Below are positions 16,104 through 25,110 of a stretch of 27,502 bases of DNA, one piece after another. How positions within the stretch are numbered: position 1 is the first letter of the stretch; every line of letters begins with the position of its first letter. The stretch is from NCBI GenBank assembly GCA_022790685.1, contig JAAVXQ010000024.1, positions 1-27,502 of the forward strand. Reading direction: 5' to 3'. The notes under the pieces were generated by a model. It searched no databases. It had not been told where the DNA came from and saw nothing but the letters and a program-made list of their open reading frames with translations. The DNA comes from Clostridia bacterium (lineage in GTDB: Bacteria > Bacillota > Clostridia > TANB77 > CAG-508). Position numbers and translations under genes: made by a program.

Positions 16104-16826
16104 ATGGAAAAATTATTAGGAAGAATTCATTCCACAGAAAGTTTTGGAACAGTAGATGGACCTGGGATTAGATTTGTAGTATTTATGCAAGGATGCCACT
16201 TAAAATGCAAATATTGTCATAATAGAGATACTTGGGATATGAATTCTGGAGTAACATATACAGCAGATGAATTAATTAGTAATATTTTAAGATATAAATC
16301 ATATTTTGATAATTCTGGAGGAGGGGTTACTGTTTCTGGTGGTGAACCTTTACTTCAAGTACAATTCGTTACTGAACTATTCAAAAAACTTAAAGAATTA
16401 AATATTCATACAGCTTTAGATACATCTGGAAATTTTCCTATATCTAAAGAAATAAAAGAACTTCTAAACTATACAGATTTAGTATTATTAGATATCAAAC
16501 ATATTAATAATGAAAAATGCATCGATTTAACTGGTGTTCCAAATACAAAAACTTTAGAATTTGCAAAATATTTGAGTAATAATTCTAAAGACATATGGAT
16601 TAGACAAGTTCTAGTTCCAGGATATACTGATGACAAATTTGATCTTCAAGCTTTAAAAAAGTTCATTGAAACCTTATCTTCAGTAAAAAAAATAGAAATT
16701 CTTCCATATCATGATTTAGGTAAATTTAAATGGAAAGAATTAGGACAAGTTTATGCTTTAGATAAAGTCTCTCCTCCTTCTAAAGAAGAAATTGATAATG
16801 CAAAAAGAATTTTAGGAATCTTATAA
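16104..16826 (+). CDS. pflA: Pyruvate formate-lyase activating enzyme
   Basis: 240 aa from the ATG at 16104, which has GAAAGGT at proper spacing; the TTG at 16089 precedes this site and is rejected. It is a radical SAM protein with CxxxCxxC in QGCHLKCKYCHNRD (Cys31, 35, 38) that binds the 4Fe-4S cluster, preceded by FGTVDGPGIRFVVFMQG. The SAM-binding motif VSGGEPLLQ is present. It generates the glycyl radical on Gly719 of PflB. It lies downstream of pflB on the same strand, separated by a hairpin and 204 bp. Confidence 0.97.
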   Translation: MEKLLGRIHSTESFGTVDGPGIRFVVFMQGCHLKCKYCHNRDTWDMNSGVTYTADELISNILRYKSYFDNSGGGVTVSGGEPLLQVQFVTELFKKLKELNIHTALDTSGNFPISKEIKELLNYTDLVLLDIKHINNEKCIDLTGVPNTKTLEFAKYLSNNSKDIWIRQVLVPGYTDDKFDLQALKKFIETLSSVKKIEILPYHDLGKFKWKELGQVYALDKVSPPSKEEIDNAKRILGIL

Positions 16827-16829
16827 TTT

Positions 16830-16896
16830 TATAAAAAGTTCACGTTTATAACATATTTTTATTATAAAATATAGTATAAACTTGAATTTTTTATTT
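16830..16896 (+). terminator. Terminator of pflA
   Basis: AAGTTCACGTTTATA and TATAAACTTGAATT pair with one bulge and one mismatch, followed by TTTTATTTTATAT. Confidence 0.65.
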
Positions 16897-16905
16897 TATA
16901 TATTT

Positions 16906-16960
16906 AAAAGATAGTGTTTAAATATTTGACGAAGTAAGAAATTTTAAACACTATCTTTCT
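16906..16960. repeat. Inverted repeat between pflA and surface-protein gene
   Basis: AAAGATAGTGTTTAA and TTAAACACTATCTTT form a perfect 15-bp stem around a loop of about 20 nt. The flanking U-tracts are weak on both strands, but the position between two convergent genes suggests it works as a terminator for the - strand sortase operon. Confidence 0.6.
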
Positions 16961-17028
16961 TGGGTTCAATATTTTATTTTACTTTATATGAAATTATTTC
17001 AGCTCTTATTTTCTACTAATATATTATT

Positions 17029-18471
17029 TTAATACCCTGTTTTCGGTAATTTTTTTACAGCTCCCACATTTGTTTTTTCTACAATTGTGCTAATATTAGT
17101 TTGATTTAAATTTGTATTATCATTAAATTCTACTTTTTTTGTATCTTTATTACTTTCGATTAATGTTGTTGAATTACTTTCTTTATAATGAGTCTCTTTA
17201 TCATTTGGTACAACTTCTATTTCTGCGAAATTTTTATCATAAATTTCTACTTCTTTTTTTGTATTATTTACTGTAACTGTAAATTCCTGATTTAATTCTA
17301 AATTAACTTCTATTAAATCTGTATACATATTATATCCTTCCAAAGTTTCAACTTCTTGAATAAAGTATTTTCCTGGAAGCATATTATCTAATACAATTTC
17401 TCCTTTTCCATCAGTACTTAAATTTTCAAGAAAAATATTTTTATTTTCATCTAGTAAGTTAAACTTAACATTAGATAGTACATTTTCTGTTCCATATTCT
17501 TTCTTTATTAATCTTAACTTAGTAATATTTTTATTATATTTTTCTGATATTTTAGTATATATCTCTTCAAACCAACAGCCTGTTAAAGCATAACTTTGCT
17601 TTCCTGGAATATTACTACTACCATAAGCTACTGGTTTTGTTTCCATTTCAACTTTTGCACAAATATCTAAAGTTTCATCTTGTAATAAATGATTTATTGG
17701 AATTAATATTTTAAATTCTTCTCCTATTGAAAATCTATGTTTTAAATTACTGCTAATATCAGCAATTTCTGTTCCTTCTGGTATTGTTCCTTGTAAAAAC
17801 ACATCTATATTTCCTTTGGAAATATTTGATGTAACTTTAAATCTTTTACTTACATATCCTTTTATTACATTATCTTCTGCCCAACTTTCAGTTACTGGTA
17901 TTATATTTATATTAAAATTATTTTCAATATTTTCTGATGAACTTCTTGCTGCATTTACAATATTTTTATAAATTTCATAGGTTCTTCTTCCTTCATCAGA
18001 ATTTACTGGTCCATATTCATCTATACTTCTTCCTAAAATCATTGTATACACTGCTTGTTTAGTAGCTGTAAAAGCTTCCATTTCATTTGCAGCTCCTAAA
18101 TCTGTAAGTGATTTATATGGGAATCCATTTATAATAGCTCTCCATACCTCCACATCTTGAAGTTTTGTACTTCCCATTACTGTATAAGTTCCTTTTTCTG
18201 CACCATCTAAATTAACATCTAAACAATATGCTGGATTTTCAAATCCATTATGATTATATGTAATATAAGTAACTTTTATAGGAACTCCTTTATATGTTAA
18301 TAATCTTGGGCATTCTCCTCTATTATTTAACTCCTTTTCTCCTATATCAAAAGCCAAACAACTTGATATAGAACTTATTATTGATATTATTATTACTAGT
18401 GATATTATTATTTTTTTCAAATTCTTTTTCTCCTTTTTTTTATTTTGTAGCAATTTAAAATTAACTTTCAT
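17029..18471 (-). CDS. Thioester-domain surface protein with Cna-B domain and LPKTG end
   Basis: 480 aa. It has a lysine-rich signal peptide (about 1-40). The next region fits a Cys-Gln thioester domain: Cys83 in ENPAYCLDVN and Gln139 in TATKQAVYTM are the expected cross-linking pair that binds host or surface amines covalently. A Cna-B/SpaA-like domain follows (about 314-405), with a lysine-rich first strand (KLRLIKKE), Glu373 in IQEVE and Asn402/403, the usual isopeptide set. A Ser/Thr/Asn-rich stalk leads to LPKTGY at 475-480, the sortase motif. The protein stops one residue after the motif, without the usual hydrophobic segment and basic tail. The sortase gene is directly upstream (22 bp), so the two form an operon. 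The ribosome binding site is weak. Confidence 0.88.
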   Translation of the reverse strand: MKVNFKLLQNKKKEKKNLKKIIISLVIIISIISSISSCLAFDIGEKELNNRGECPRLLTYKGVPIKVTYITYNHNGFENPAYCLDVNLDGAEKGTYTVMGSTKLQDVEVWRAIINGFPYKSLTDLGAANEMEAFTATKQAVYTMILGRSIDEYGPVNSDEGRRTYEIYKNIVNAARSSSENIENNFNINIIPVTESWAEDNVIKGYVSKRFKVTSNISKGNIDVFLQGTIPEGTEIADISSNLKHRFSIGEEFKILIPINHLLQDETLDICAKVEMETKPVAYGSSNIPGKQSYALTGCWFEEIYTKISEKYNKNITKLRLIKKEYGTENVLSNVKFNLLDENKNIFLENLSTDGKGEIVLDNMLPGKYFIQEVETLEGYNMYTDLIEVNLELNQEFTVTVNNTKKEVEIYDKNFAEIEVVPNDKETHYKESNSTTLIESNKDTKKVEFNDNTNLNQTNISTIVEKTNVGAVKKLPKTGY

Positions 18472-18493
18472 TTTATATTAAATAATTCTTTTA

Positions 18494-19060
18494 TTATTTT
18501 TCTTTTGCAATTATACATCTTCTCTCTTCAGGTCTATTTTCTAAACAAGTTATTAATGTAAGATAGTTTTCTTTTGTGTTTTCAAGTACTTTCCAGTTAG
18601 TATCTTTTATTATTTTTTCTTCTTGTACTACATAAACTTTTTGAAATTCATTATATTTATAATATATTTCATCTCCTTTTTTAAGTTCTTTTATTTTCTC
18701 AAAATAATTGACCTTATAACCTCTATTATGTGCTGCAAGACCTATGTTCCCTAGCGTTTTCACTGTTTCTTCAAAGTGTCCAACATATTTATTTAAAGTA
18801 TTTTCTTCTGTTCCTTCTGCTATATTTGCAACTAAATTTATCTTAGGAATTTCGATTTTCCAATCAGTACTTTCCTTTGTATGCTCATTTATCATATTTC
18901 CTTTTATAGTCTCACTTATCACCTTATTTATTCCTAACTCATTAATAGTGCTATTATGATTTACATATTGTTTTAACAAATTATTTATCCCATATGATAT
19001 TAGTACTATAAAAATTATAAAAAATATGCTTATTTTATTAGTTGTATTAAAAAATAAAAT
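18494..19060 (-). CDS. Sortase with probable ATT start
   Basis: The catalytic core is complete: His in GLAAHNRGY, Cys in LTLITCLENRP (TLxTC motif) and Arg in PEERRC. Numbered from 19060 these are His111, Cys172 and Arg180/181 of 188 aa. An ordinary start search finds only TTG at 18979, which would remove the membrane anchor. The same frame continues upstream without a stop, encodes a hydrophobic helix (ISIFFIIFIVLISYGI) and reaches an AAAGGTGGTGAT site directly followed by ATT at 19060. There is no ATG, GTG or other TTG between. I therefore place the start at ATT 19060. The class is unassigned; the likely substrate is the adjacent LPKTG protein. Confidence 0.8.
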   Translation of the reverse strand: MLFFNTTNKISIFFIIFIVLISYGINNLLKQYVNHNSTINELGINKVISETIKGNMINEHTKESTDWKIEIPKINLVANIAEGTEENTLNKYVGHFEETVKTLGNIGLAAHNRGYKVNYFEKIKELKKGDEIYYKYNEFQKVYVVQEEKIIKDTNWKVLENTKENYLTLITCLENRPEERRCIIAKEK

Positions 19061-19175
19061 ATCACCACCTTTTATTTTAGATTTAAAATTTAATTTTGGA
19101 TTTTCAAGTCAAGAAAATGACTTTTAAGATTTTAATTTTAAACAAAATTGCAATTTTTTAAATTAAACTGCACCT

Positions 19176-19204
19176 ATAATAATACTTTTTATTTAATTTG
19201 TAAA
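19176..19204 (-). promoter_or_regulatory. Promoter of the sortase operon
   Basis: On the - strand TTTACA (19204-19199), 17-bp spacer, TATTAT (19181-19176). It leaves a 110-nt A/T-rich leader before the sortase ribosome binding site. Confidence 0.7.
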
Positions 19205-19236
19205 GACTTTTTTTTAATTTAATATTTTTATTTATC

Positions 19237-19276
19237 TTACAAAAAAAGTCTAAGCTTTCTTAGGCTTAGACTTTAA
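19237..19276 (-). terminator. Isolated terminator upstream of the sortase promoter
   Basis: Perfect 11-bp stem AAAGTCTAAGC / GCTTAGACTTT (19274-19245) followed on the - strand by TTTTTTTG. It lies 150 bp after the histidine kinase gene's own terminator, so it ends some separate short transcript. In the gap 19061-19483, besides this I see only the promoter above, the histidine kinase terminator and the segment 19277-19425. Confidence 0.8.
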
Positions 19277-19425
19277 GGGTAATTAACTTAATTTTTTTAG
19301 GGTTCTATTAAAATTAATTTTAGTAACTTATAGGCCTCACTCCTTTTATACTTTTTTCCTTTTATCTATGTTTTAAATTTTATATATAATTTATGTTTTA
19401 TATGTGACCTATTTTTGATATTTAA
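19277..19425 (-). ncRNA. Candidate small RNA or micro-ORF transcript
   Basis: This segment lies between two terminators on the - strand. It contains an AAAAGGAG site, a perfect 14-bp palindrome (TAAAATTAATTTTA) and two short repeats of AAGTTA followed later by ACCC. Only very short ORFs follow the site, for example GTG with six codons. No promoter is clear. Its existence is inferred from the terminator alone. Confidence 0.3.
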
Positions 19426-19467
19426 GTAAAAAACAGTTTCCTTTTTTAATATAAGAAAACTGCTTTT
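19425..19467 (-). terminator. Terminator of the two-component operon
   Basis: CAGTTTTC and GGAAACTG pair around an A/T-rich loop (19462-19433), followed on the - strand by TTTTTTACTT, 20 bp after the histidine kinase stop. Confidence 0.8.
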
Positions 19468-19483
19468 AATAAAAAATATATAT

Positions 19484-21007
19484 CTATTTTTGTTCTTTAG
19501 ATAGTAAAATTTCAAAATAAAATTCTACTCCGTCTTTTTTATTTACTACTCCATATTTGCTTTTATATTTATTCATAATAGCTTTTACTAATGCTAAGCC
19601 AATTCCTGTTCCTCCATTGTTTCTATTTCTAGACTCATCTACTTTATAAAATCTTGTCCATATTCTTTGAAGATTTTCTTCTTCAATATTTTTTCCACTA
19701 TTATAAACACAAATTCTAATTTTTCCCTGCTCTTTTCCATTTTTTGTACTAATCTTTATTTTTTTCTTTCCATTTACTTCTGAAACATTTTTTATAGCAT
19801 TTGTAAAATAATTACTAACAACTTGTTCTATATAAAAGTCATCAGCATATACAAAAATTGGCTCTTCTTCTTTAAATTCTACGTCTATATTTTGCTCAGT
19901 TAAAACCACTTTAGAGTTTCTTATAACTTCATTTATTAGTTCTACTAAATTAAATGTAGTATCATTAAACTGTCTATCTTCATACTCTAACTTCATAAGT
20001 TCTAAAAGCCTTTTTACTAGCTTGTCCATTTTATTTGCTTCATCTAAAATAACTTCTGAATAAAACTTTCTATTTTCTTCATCACTATTTACATTTTCCA
20101 CTAATCCTTCTGCATATCCTTGTATAAGTGCTATAGGTGTTTTTAACTCATGAGATACATCTGAAATGAATTGTTTTCTCATTTCATCTATTTTTGACTT
20201 AGCTTCTATATCTCTTTCTAATTCCATATTACTAGTTTTTAATTTGTTTATAGTATCTTCTAATTTATCAGAAACAATATTTATATTTCTTCCAAGTTCA
20301 TTTATTTCATCTTCATTATCTTGAATTCTGTATTTTTTAGAAAAATTCAAATTCGCCATTCCATTTGCAATATCATTAAGTTCTTCAATCGGTTTTGTAA
20401 ATTTATCAGTTATAACTAAAATAGCCATACCACTCAAAATAATTGATACTACACCTATTACTGCTAAAAATTTATTTGATAAATCAACACTTTCTTGAAT
20501 TGGAGTTATTGGCATTCTAATATATAATAAGTTTCCATTATTAAGTTTTGCATCTAAAAGTATAAATCCAAGTCCATTTTTCCTATCTTGTATTTTTCTT
20601 ATAGTAGTACTGTCTTTTGAATACATTATATCAGATTTGTTAAATATACTATACTCCACATCATATTTTATTTCAGCTAAATTATTTTCATTAAAATTTC
20701 CCAAAAAGTTTTTATTTGATGCATACATTTCATCTTTTTCATTTAAAATTAGTATATCAAAATTGTTGCTAAGAGCTATTTTCTCTAACTCAACTGAATA
20801 TCCTTCAATATTTTCCTCCTCAAAAAACTTTGGTATCTTTTCATCAATATATTTGTAAGCCTCAAGTGATGCATCCTTTTTTGAATAATAATAAATTGTT
20901 TCTAGTACTGCATTATTTACAATAACTAAAAAACATATAACAATTAGAATAATTGTACATAATGTCAAAAATAATTTTGTACGTACAGAATTAAATTTTA
21001 TATTCAT
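19484..21007 (-). CDS. Membrane sensor histidine kinase
   Basis: 507 aa. Order: membrane helix 1 (about 12-32), extracytoplasmic sensor of about 145 residues (33-178) with no cysteines and a PAS/Cache-like look, helix 2 (about 180-200), HAMP (about 200-252), HisKA with phospho-acceptor His286 in FISDVSHELKTP, and HATPase with N-box NYFTNAIKN and G-box GGTGIGLALVKAI. It pairs with the response regulator 9 bp upstream; an AGAGGT site lies in that gap. The signal is unknown. The architecture resembles cell-envelope and antibiotic-sensing kinases of low-GC Firmicutes, but that is only a resemblance. Confidence 0.94.
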   Translation of the reverse strand: MNIKFNSVRTKLFLTLCTIILIVICFLVIVNNAVLETIYYYSKKDASLEAYKYIDEKIPKFFEEENIEGYSVELEKIALSNNFDILILNEKDEMYASNKNFLGNFNENNLAEIKYDVEYSIFNKSDIMYSKDSTTIRKIQDRKNGLGFILLDAKLNNGNLLYIRMPITPIQESVDLSNKFLAVIGVVSIILSGMAILVITDKFTKPIEELNDIANGMANLNFSKKYRIQDNEDEINELGRNINIVSDKLEDTINKLKTSNMELERDIEAKSKIDEMRKQFISDVSHELKTPIALIQGYAEGLVENVNSDEENRKFYSEVILDEANKMDKLVKRLLELMKLEYEDRQFNDTTFNLVELINEVIRNSKVVLTEQNIDVEFKEEEPIFVYADDFYIEQVVSNYFTNAIKNVSEVNGKKKIKISTKNGKEQGKIRICVYNSGKNIEEENLQRIWTRFYKVDESRNRNNGGTGIGLALVKAIMNKYKSKYGVVNKKDGVEFYFEILLSKEQK

Positions 21008-21016
21008 TTTTTACCT

Positions 21017-21697
21017 CTATTTCATTTCAAATTTATATCCAATTCCTCTAATTGTTTTTATATACTTTCCTTTTTTTCCTAGTTTATGTCTTATTTTTTT
21101 TATGTGACTATCTATTGTTCTAGAATCTCCATAATAGTCATAATTCCAAACTGTATTTAATATTTTATCCCTTGATAATGCAATATTTTCATTTTCTAAT
21201 AAATATTTCAAAAGTTCATATTCTCTAAAACTTAGTTCAACAATTTTTCCATCTACTGTTACGGTTCTACCTTCATTATCAATAACAATTCCATCATAAC
21301 TCTTCATTTCTTTTTCTTCTGGAATTGTTCTTTTTAAAATTGCTTCCACTCTTGCAACTAAAATTTTAGGACTAAAGGGTTTTGTTATATATTCATCAAC
21401 ACCAAGCTCAAATCCAAAAAGTTCATCTTGTTCTTCTGCTCTTGCTGTAAGCATTACTATTGGAAGGGATTTATTTTCCTGTCTAATTTGACGAAGTACA
21501 GACCAACCATCTAATTTTGGCATCATAACATCTAACAATATTAGATTTATTTTATTTTTATTTTCATTGTATACTTTTAACGCTTTTTCACCATCTTCTG
21601 CTTCTAAAATATTATAGTTCTTTTGTATCAAAAAATCTTTTATAAGCTTACGCATTCTTGATTCATCATCTACAACTAAAATTGTTAAATCGTTCAT
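21017..21697 (-). CDS. OmpR/PhoB-family response regulator
   Basis: 226 aa from the ATG at 21697, preferred to an ATG 12 nt upstream because TGGAGGT, which overlaps that earlier codon, is its ribosome binding site. The receiver domain has the acidic pocket VVDDE (10-12), phospho-acceptor Asp56 in ILLDVMMPK and Lys106 in YITKPFSP. The C-terminal winged helix contains LSFREYELLKYLLEN and DSHIKKIRHKLG, as in PhoB. It is the first gene of the two-component operon with the kinase and regulates an unknown set of promoters. Confidence 0.95.
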   Translation of the reverse strand: MNDLTILVVDDESRMRKLIKDFLIQKNYNILEAEDGEKALKVYNENKNKINLILLDVMMPKLDGWSVLRQIRQENKSLPIVMLTARAEEQDELFGFELGVDEYITKPFSPKILVARVEAILKRTIPEEKEMKSYDGIVIDNEGRTVTVDGKIVELSFREYELLKYLLENENIALSRDKILNTVWNYDYYGDSRTIDSHIKKIRHKLGKKGKYIKTIRGIGYKFEMK

Positions 21698-21803
21698 TTC
21701 TACCTCCATTATTTGTTATCTACTGTTTTTATAAATCTTTTTATTAATTTTTTAATTATATCTACTTTTATATAACAAATTTATGTCTTTTTTGTGAAGA
21801 TTT

Positions 21804-23573
21804 CTATAAATTTAACAAATCTTTTAATTTTTTTAGATTTTCTTTATAGTATTCAAAGGCTTTTTCGTAGGTTTCTTCCTTTTCTAAATCCACCTCTACC
21901 ATCCTTAATAAACTTAGTGAATCAAGACTTCCTCCCATACTTAGCATTTTTATATATTTTTCTACATAGCCCTCTTTTTTTTGCAATATATTATTTGCAA
22001 TTACTATGGCTGAAGTTATTCCTGTTGAATATTTATAAACATAAAAGCATCTGTAAAAATGTGGTATTCTTGCCCATTCATATTTTATGTCTTCATTAAT
22101 TATGCAAGTTTCTCCAAAATATTTTTCTACCAATTTAAAGTAAATATCATTTAAGTTTTCTGATGTTAAAGTATGTCCTACTTCAATTTTTGAATGTACC
22201 TCTTTTTCAAATTCTGCGAACATTGCTTGCCTAATTAATGTCGCTCTAATCATATCTAATTGCTCATTTATTAAGCTTGCTTTTTTCCTTATATCTGTTT
22301 CTTTATTTATTAAATAATTCGCAAGTAATATTTCATTTACTGTAGAAGCCACTTCTGCAACCATTATTGTATAGTTTGCATTAATAACATTCTGATTTTT
22401 ACTTGAATAATAACTATGCATTGAATGCCCTAATTCATGTGCAATTGTAGAAACATCTCTTGAAGAATTAATATAATTTAATAAAACATATGGATGAAGT
22501 AAATGAACTCCCATACTATATGCACCACTCATTTTATTTTCTTTTTCATAAACATCTATCCAGTTATTTTCAAAAGCCTTTCTTAGCATGTTAACATATT
22601 CGTCTCCCATAACTGATAATGCATCTAATACAATATTTTTAGCATCTTCATATTCTACACTACTATCTTTAGAATCTAATGTATTTACATACACATCATA
22701 CATATTTATTTTTTCTTTTCCTAAAAGTTTAGCTTTAAGTTTAATATATTCGTGATTCAAGTAAAGATTTTTATTAACTTCTTTTAGTAAAGTCTCATAA
22801 ACTTTTATATTTGAATCATCATTATTTGTTGCAGCATCTAAAGAAGATTCATAGTTTCTAAGTTTACTTGAAATTATTCTTGTTTTTACTCTAGATAAAT
22901 ATAGCTCTGTAATTGTATTTATATGCTTTTTATATAAAGAATACATAGTTTCAAAAGCTTCTTTTCTAACTTCTTCATTCATATCCATCATATATTTTGA
23001 AAATAATCCTTGAGTCATTTTAAGTTCCTTTCCATTAGTATCTTTTATACTAGGAAAATCAAATTCAGTATTTGTAAATATATCATAAGCATTTTCAAAA
23101 CTAGAAAAAATTTCAGAATATTTTGCTAAAGTCTCCTCTAATTCTTCACTCAAAATATGTTTTTTTTCTTTAATAATATCTCTTATTGTTTTTTCATATT
23201 CTTTCATTCTAGCATCTTCTAAATATTCTTCTAATTTTTTATCATCTATCTTACTCATTTCTGGTGAAATAAAACTTTCTGCTTCTGAAAATTCTGTAGT
23301 TAAATTTTCTACTCTTTTATATAATTTCAAATTTTCTTGATTTGACATATTTTGATGATATTTAAGCATAGCATATGCATATATTTTTTCGTGTAATTCT
23401 AATGCCTTTTCAAGATTTTTATAACACATAAAAGCTTCGTCTACACCATTTGCTAGCTTTCCTTTATATTTTTTAATTTCAGATATTAAACTATATAATT
23501 GATTTATAGCACTTTCTAAATCTTCCTTACTTTCAAATATCTCTTTTAAATTCCACTCATACTTACTTTCCAT
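21804..23573 (-). CDS. pepF: Oligoendopeptidase F
   Basis: 589 aa, a typical length. It is a cytoplasmic M3-family zinc metallopeptidase: HELGH at 379-383 in STIAHELGHSMHS, with the third-ligand Glu region AEVASTVNEILLANYL shortly after. The PepF-specific N-terminal helical lobe is present. It cleaves peptides of roughly 7-17 residues and takes part in peptide turnover. The AAGGAGG site before the ATG is strong. It is 15 bp downstream of the kinase-like gene, so those two form an operon. Confidence 0.95.
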   Translation of the reverse strand: MESKYEWNLKEIFESKEDLESAINQLYSLISEIKKYKGKLANGVDEAFMCYKNLEKALELHEKIYAYAMLKYHQNMSNQENLKLYKRVENLTTEFSEAESFISPEMSKIDDKKLEEYLEDARMKEYEKTIRDIIKEKKHILSEELEETLAKYSEIFSSFENAYDIFTNTEFDFPSIKDTNGKELKMTQGLFSKYMMDMNEEVRKEAFETMYSLYKKHINTITELYLSRVKTRIISSKLRNYESSLDAATNNDDSNIKVYETLLKEVNKNLYLNHEYIKLKAKLLGKEKINMYDVYVNTLDSKDSSVEYEDAKNIVLDALSVMGDEYVNMLRKAFENNWIDVYEKENKMSGAYSMGVHLLHPYVLLNYINSSRDVSTIAHELGHSMHSYYSSKNQNVINANYTIMVAEVASTVNEILLANYLINKETDIRKKASLINEQLDMIRATLIRQAMFAEFEKEVHSKIEVGHTLTSENLNDIYFKLVEKYFGETCIINEDIKYEWARIPHFYRCFYVYKYSTGITSAIVIANNILQKKEGYVEKYIKMLSMGGSLDSLSLLRMVEVDLEKEETYEKAFEYYKENLKKLKDLLNL

Positions 23574-23588
23574 TTTTTTCCTCCTTTT

Positions 23589-24923
23589 TTATCTGTCAAT
23601 TTCTTCTTGTTGTCTTACTTTTTTACTATATAAATATTTTTCTATAACTTCATCTAAAAGTCCTTCTTGATATTCAGGATCATCTACTGCATATAACATA
23701 TCTAAATCACATACAACAAGATCACCTTTTTTTAACGCCTTATGGTTATTAGTTGGAAATCTATCATCTTCTAAAAAGCCAAAAAGATTAAACTGACTAC
23801 TTTTTATAAAATCTGGTAAATCATTGTCACTTTCTAAAACAAGTAAATTAGTTTTTCGGGCATCTCCCCATTTTATTCCTGCTGCTTCAAATTCTTTATA
23901 TATCTCTAAAAGAATATCATCTGTAATATCTGCACTTTTAGTGTTTCCATAATTAAAAACTTCTAAAACGCTATTATCACTATATTTTTTTCTGAACCAT
24001 GGCATCATAATCCTTGGATGATAGGGCACTTCATATTTTCTTTTTCCTTCACATAGTTTTACAACTTGATTCCCTGCTTTAATAATAAAACTTGATGTTC
24101 CACAAGCTTTATAAGTATAGGGATTTCCATTTGAAACAGCTTCTAGTACTGCCCTTTTTTCATATCTATCTGGTGAATTTAACATTCTTATAAATTCTTG
24201 TAACTTAACTTCTTCTGCTATACTGTCTCCAATAGCTTTTTCTGCCTCTGCTGATGATAATTTTAAGGCTTGACTAGGAAGAATAAATTTCATTTTTGGA
24301 ACTTGAATTTGACTATATAGTTTTGACCAAAAACCATATTCTTCATAGATATCTTTACAATCTTCTAAGGACTCTAATTCATTAATAGTCTTAAAAAAGC
24401 CTTCTATATTTCTTGCTTCTAGAAACTTTGTTTTTATCCTATCAAAATTTTCCCTAAATTTTTGTCTTCCCTCTTCTTCTTCAAGCATTGGTAGTACAAG
24501 TTCTTCTAAATTCTTTTGTGCTTCACTAAATAATTGTTCAAAATTACTTACAATAACTTTCTTTCCATCTGGAAGCTTTGCTATTTCTTTTGATAAACTT
24601 GAAGTATCCCAAATTTCTCCATAATTTATTAAGTAATTCATATCATTAAACATAGCTGTTCTTATATCAGTATCTTGAGCCAAAACTTCAATTAATATTT
24701 CTGGTTTTTTTGAATTATTATATATTATTCTCCATTCTTTTCTTAAAGTCTCTAATCCATCTGGAAATCTTATAAATCTTGAAATAAGTTCTTTAAATTC
24801 TTCTGGATTTGCTAATAATGATATAGATCCTATCTGATTTGAAACTTCATTTCTTATTTCTTCTCTATCTATTAGTCCAGTCATTTTTCGTATCATATTT
24901 GATATTTGAGCATCGTTTTCCAA
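23589..24923 (-). CDS. Unknown protein with protein-kinase-like C-terminal domain
   Basis: 444 aa if started at TTG 24923; the ATG at 24896 is an alternative and neither has a good ribosome binding site. The N-terminal 250 residues are helical and charged with no recognised domain. The C-terminal part has a kinase-like motif order: Gly/Ser-rich turn and Lys in ACGTSSFIIKAGNQVVKL (Lys289), a catalytic-loop match WGDARKTN (Asp354 and Asn359, spaced exactly as in HRDLKPxN), and a metal-binding match VVCDLDM (Asp406/408, as DFG). The residues needed for catalysis are therefore present. Family and substrate are unknown. It is co-transcribed with pepF downstream. No signal peptide or membrane helix. 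Confidence 0.7.
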   Translation of the reverse strand: MENDAQISNMIRKMTGLIDREEIRNEVSNQIGSISLLANPEEFKELISRFIRFPDGLETLRKEWRIIYNNSKKPEILIEVLAQDTDIRTAMFNDMNYLINYGEIWDTSSLSKEIAKLPDGKKVIVSNFEQLFSEAQKNLEELVLPMLEEEEGRQKFRENFDRIKTKFLEARNIEGFFKTINELESLEDCKDIYEEYGFWSKLYSQIQVPKMKFILPSQALKLSSAEAEKAIGDSIAEEVKLQEFIRMLNSPDRYEKRAVLEAVSNGNPYTYKACGTSSFIIKAGNQVVKLCEGKRKYEVPYHPRIMMPWFRKKYSDNSVLEVFNYGNTKSADITDDILLEIYKEFEAAGIKWGDARKTNLLVLESDNDLPDFIKSSQFNLFGFLEDDRFPTNNHKALKKGDLVVCDLDMLYAVDDPEYQEGLLDEVIEKYLYSKKVRQQEEIDR

Positions 24924-25048
24924 ATTAATTTTACTTTATAATATATTAAATATATTATTCCTTTCATTTTTGAATATCTTTACTTTTAGTATTATTTTTA
25001 AGCTGACTATATTTTATCATAATTAATATTCTACTCGCAATAAATTTG

Positions 25049-25076
25049 TTTACATTTTGCATTTCTGTGATATAAT
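25049..25076 (+). promoter_or_regulatory. Promoter of the DUF4364 gene
   Basis: TTTACA (25049-25054), 16-bp spacer, TATAAT (25071-25076) with TG at the extended -10 position (TGATATAAT). Confidence 0.75.
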
Positions 25077-25110
25077 ATGAGCAGTTTAAACTAAAGGGAG
25101 GTTTAATAAT

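Noticed and set aside
17000..17035. Frameshift as explanation for the missing anchor after LPKTG
   Set aside because: Both other frames reach stops quickly and encode no hydrophobic segment.
21794..22099. + strand ORF opposite the end of pepF
   Set aside because: Shadow of the well-supported peptidase gene, without ribosome binding site.
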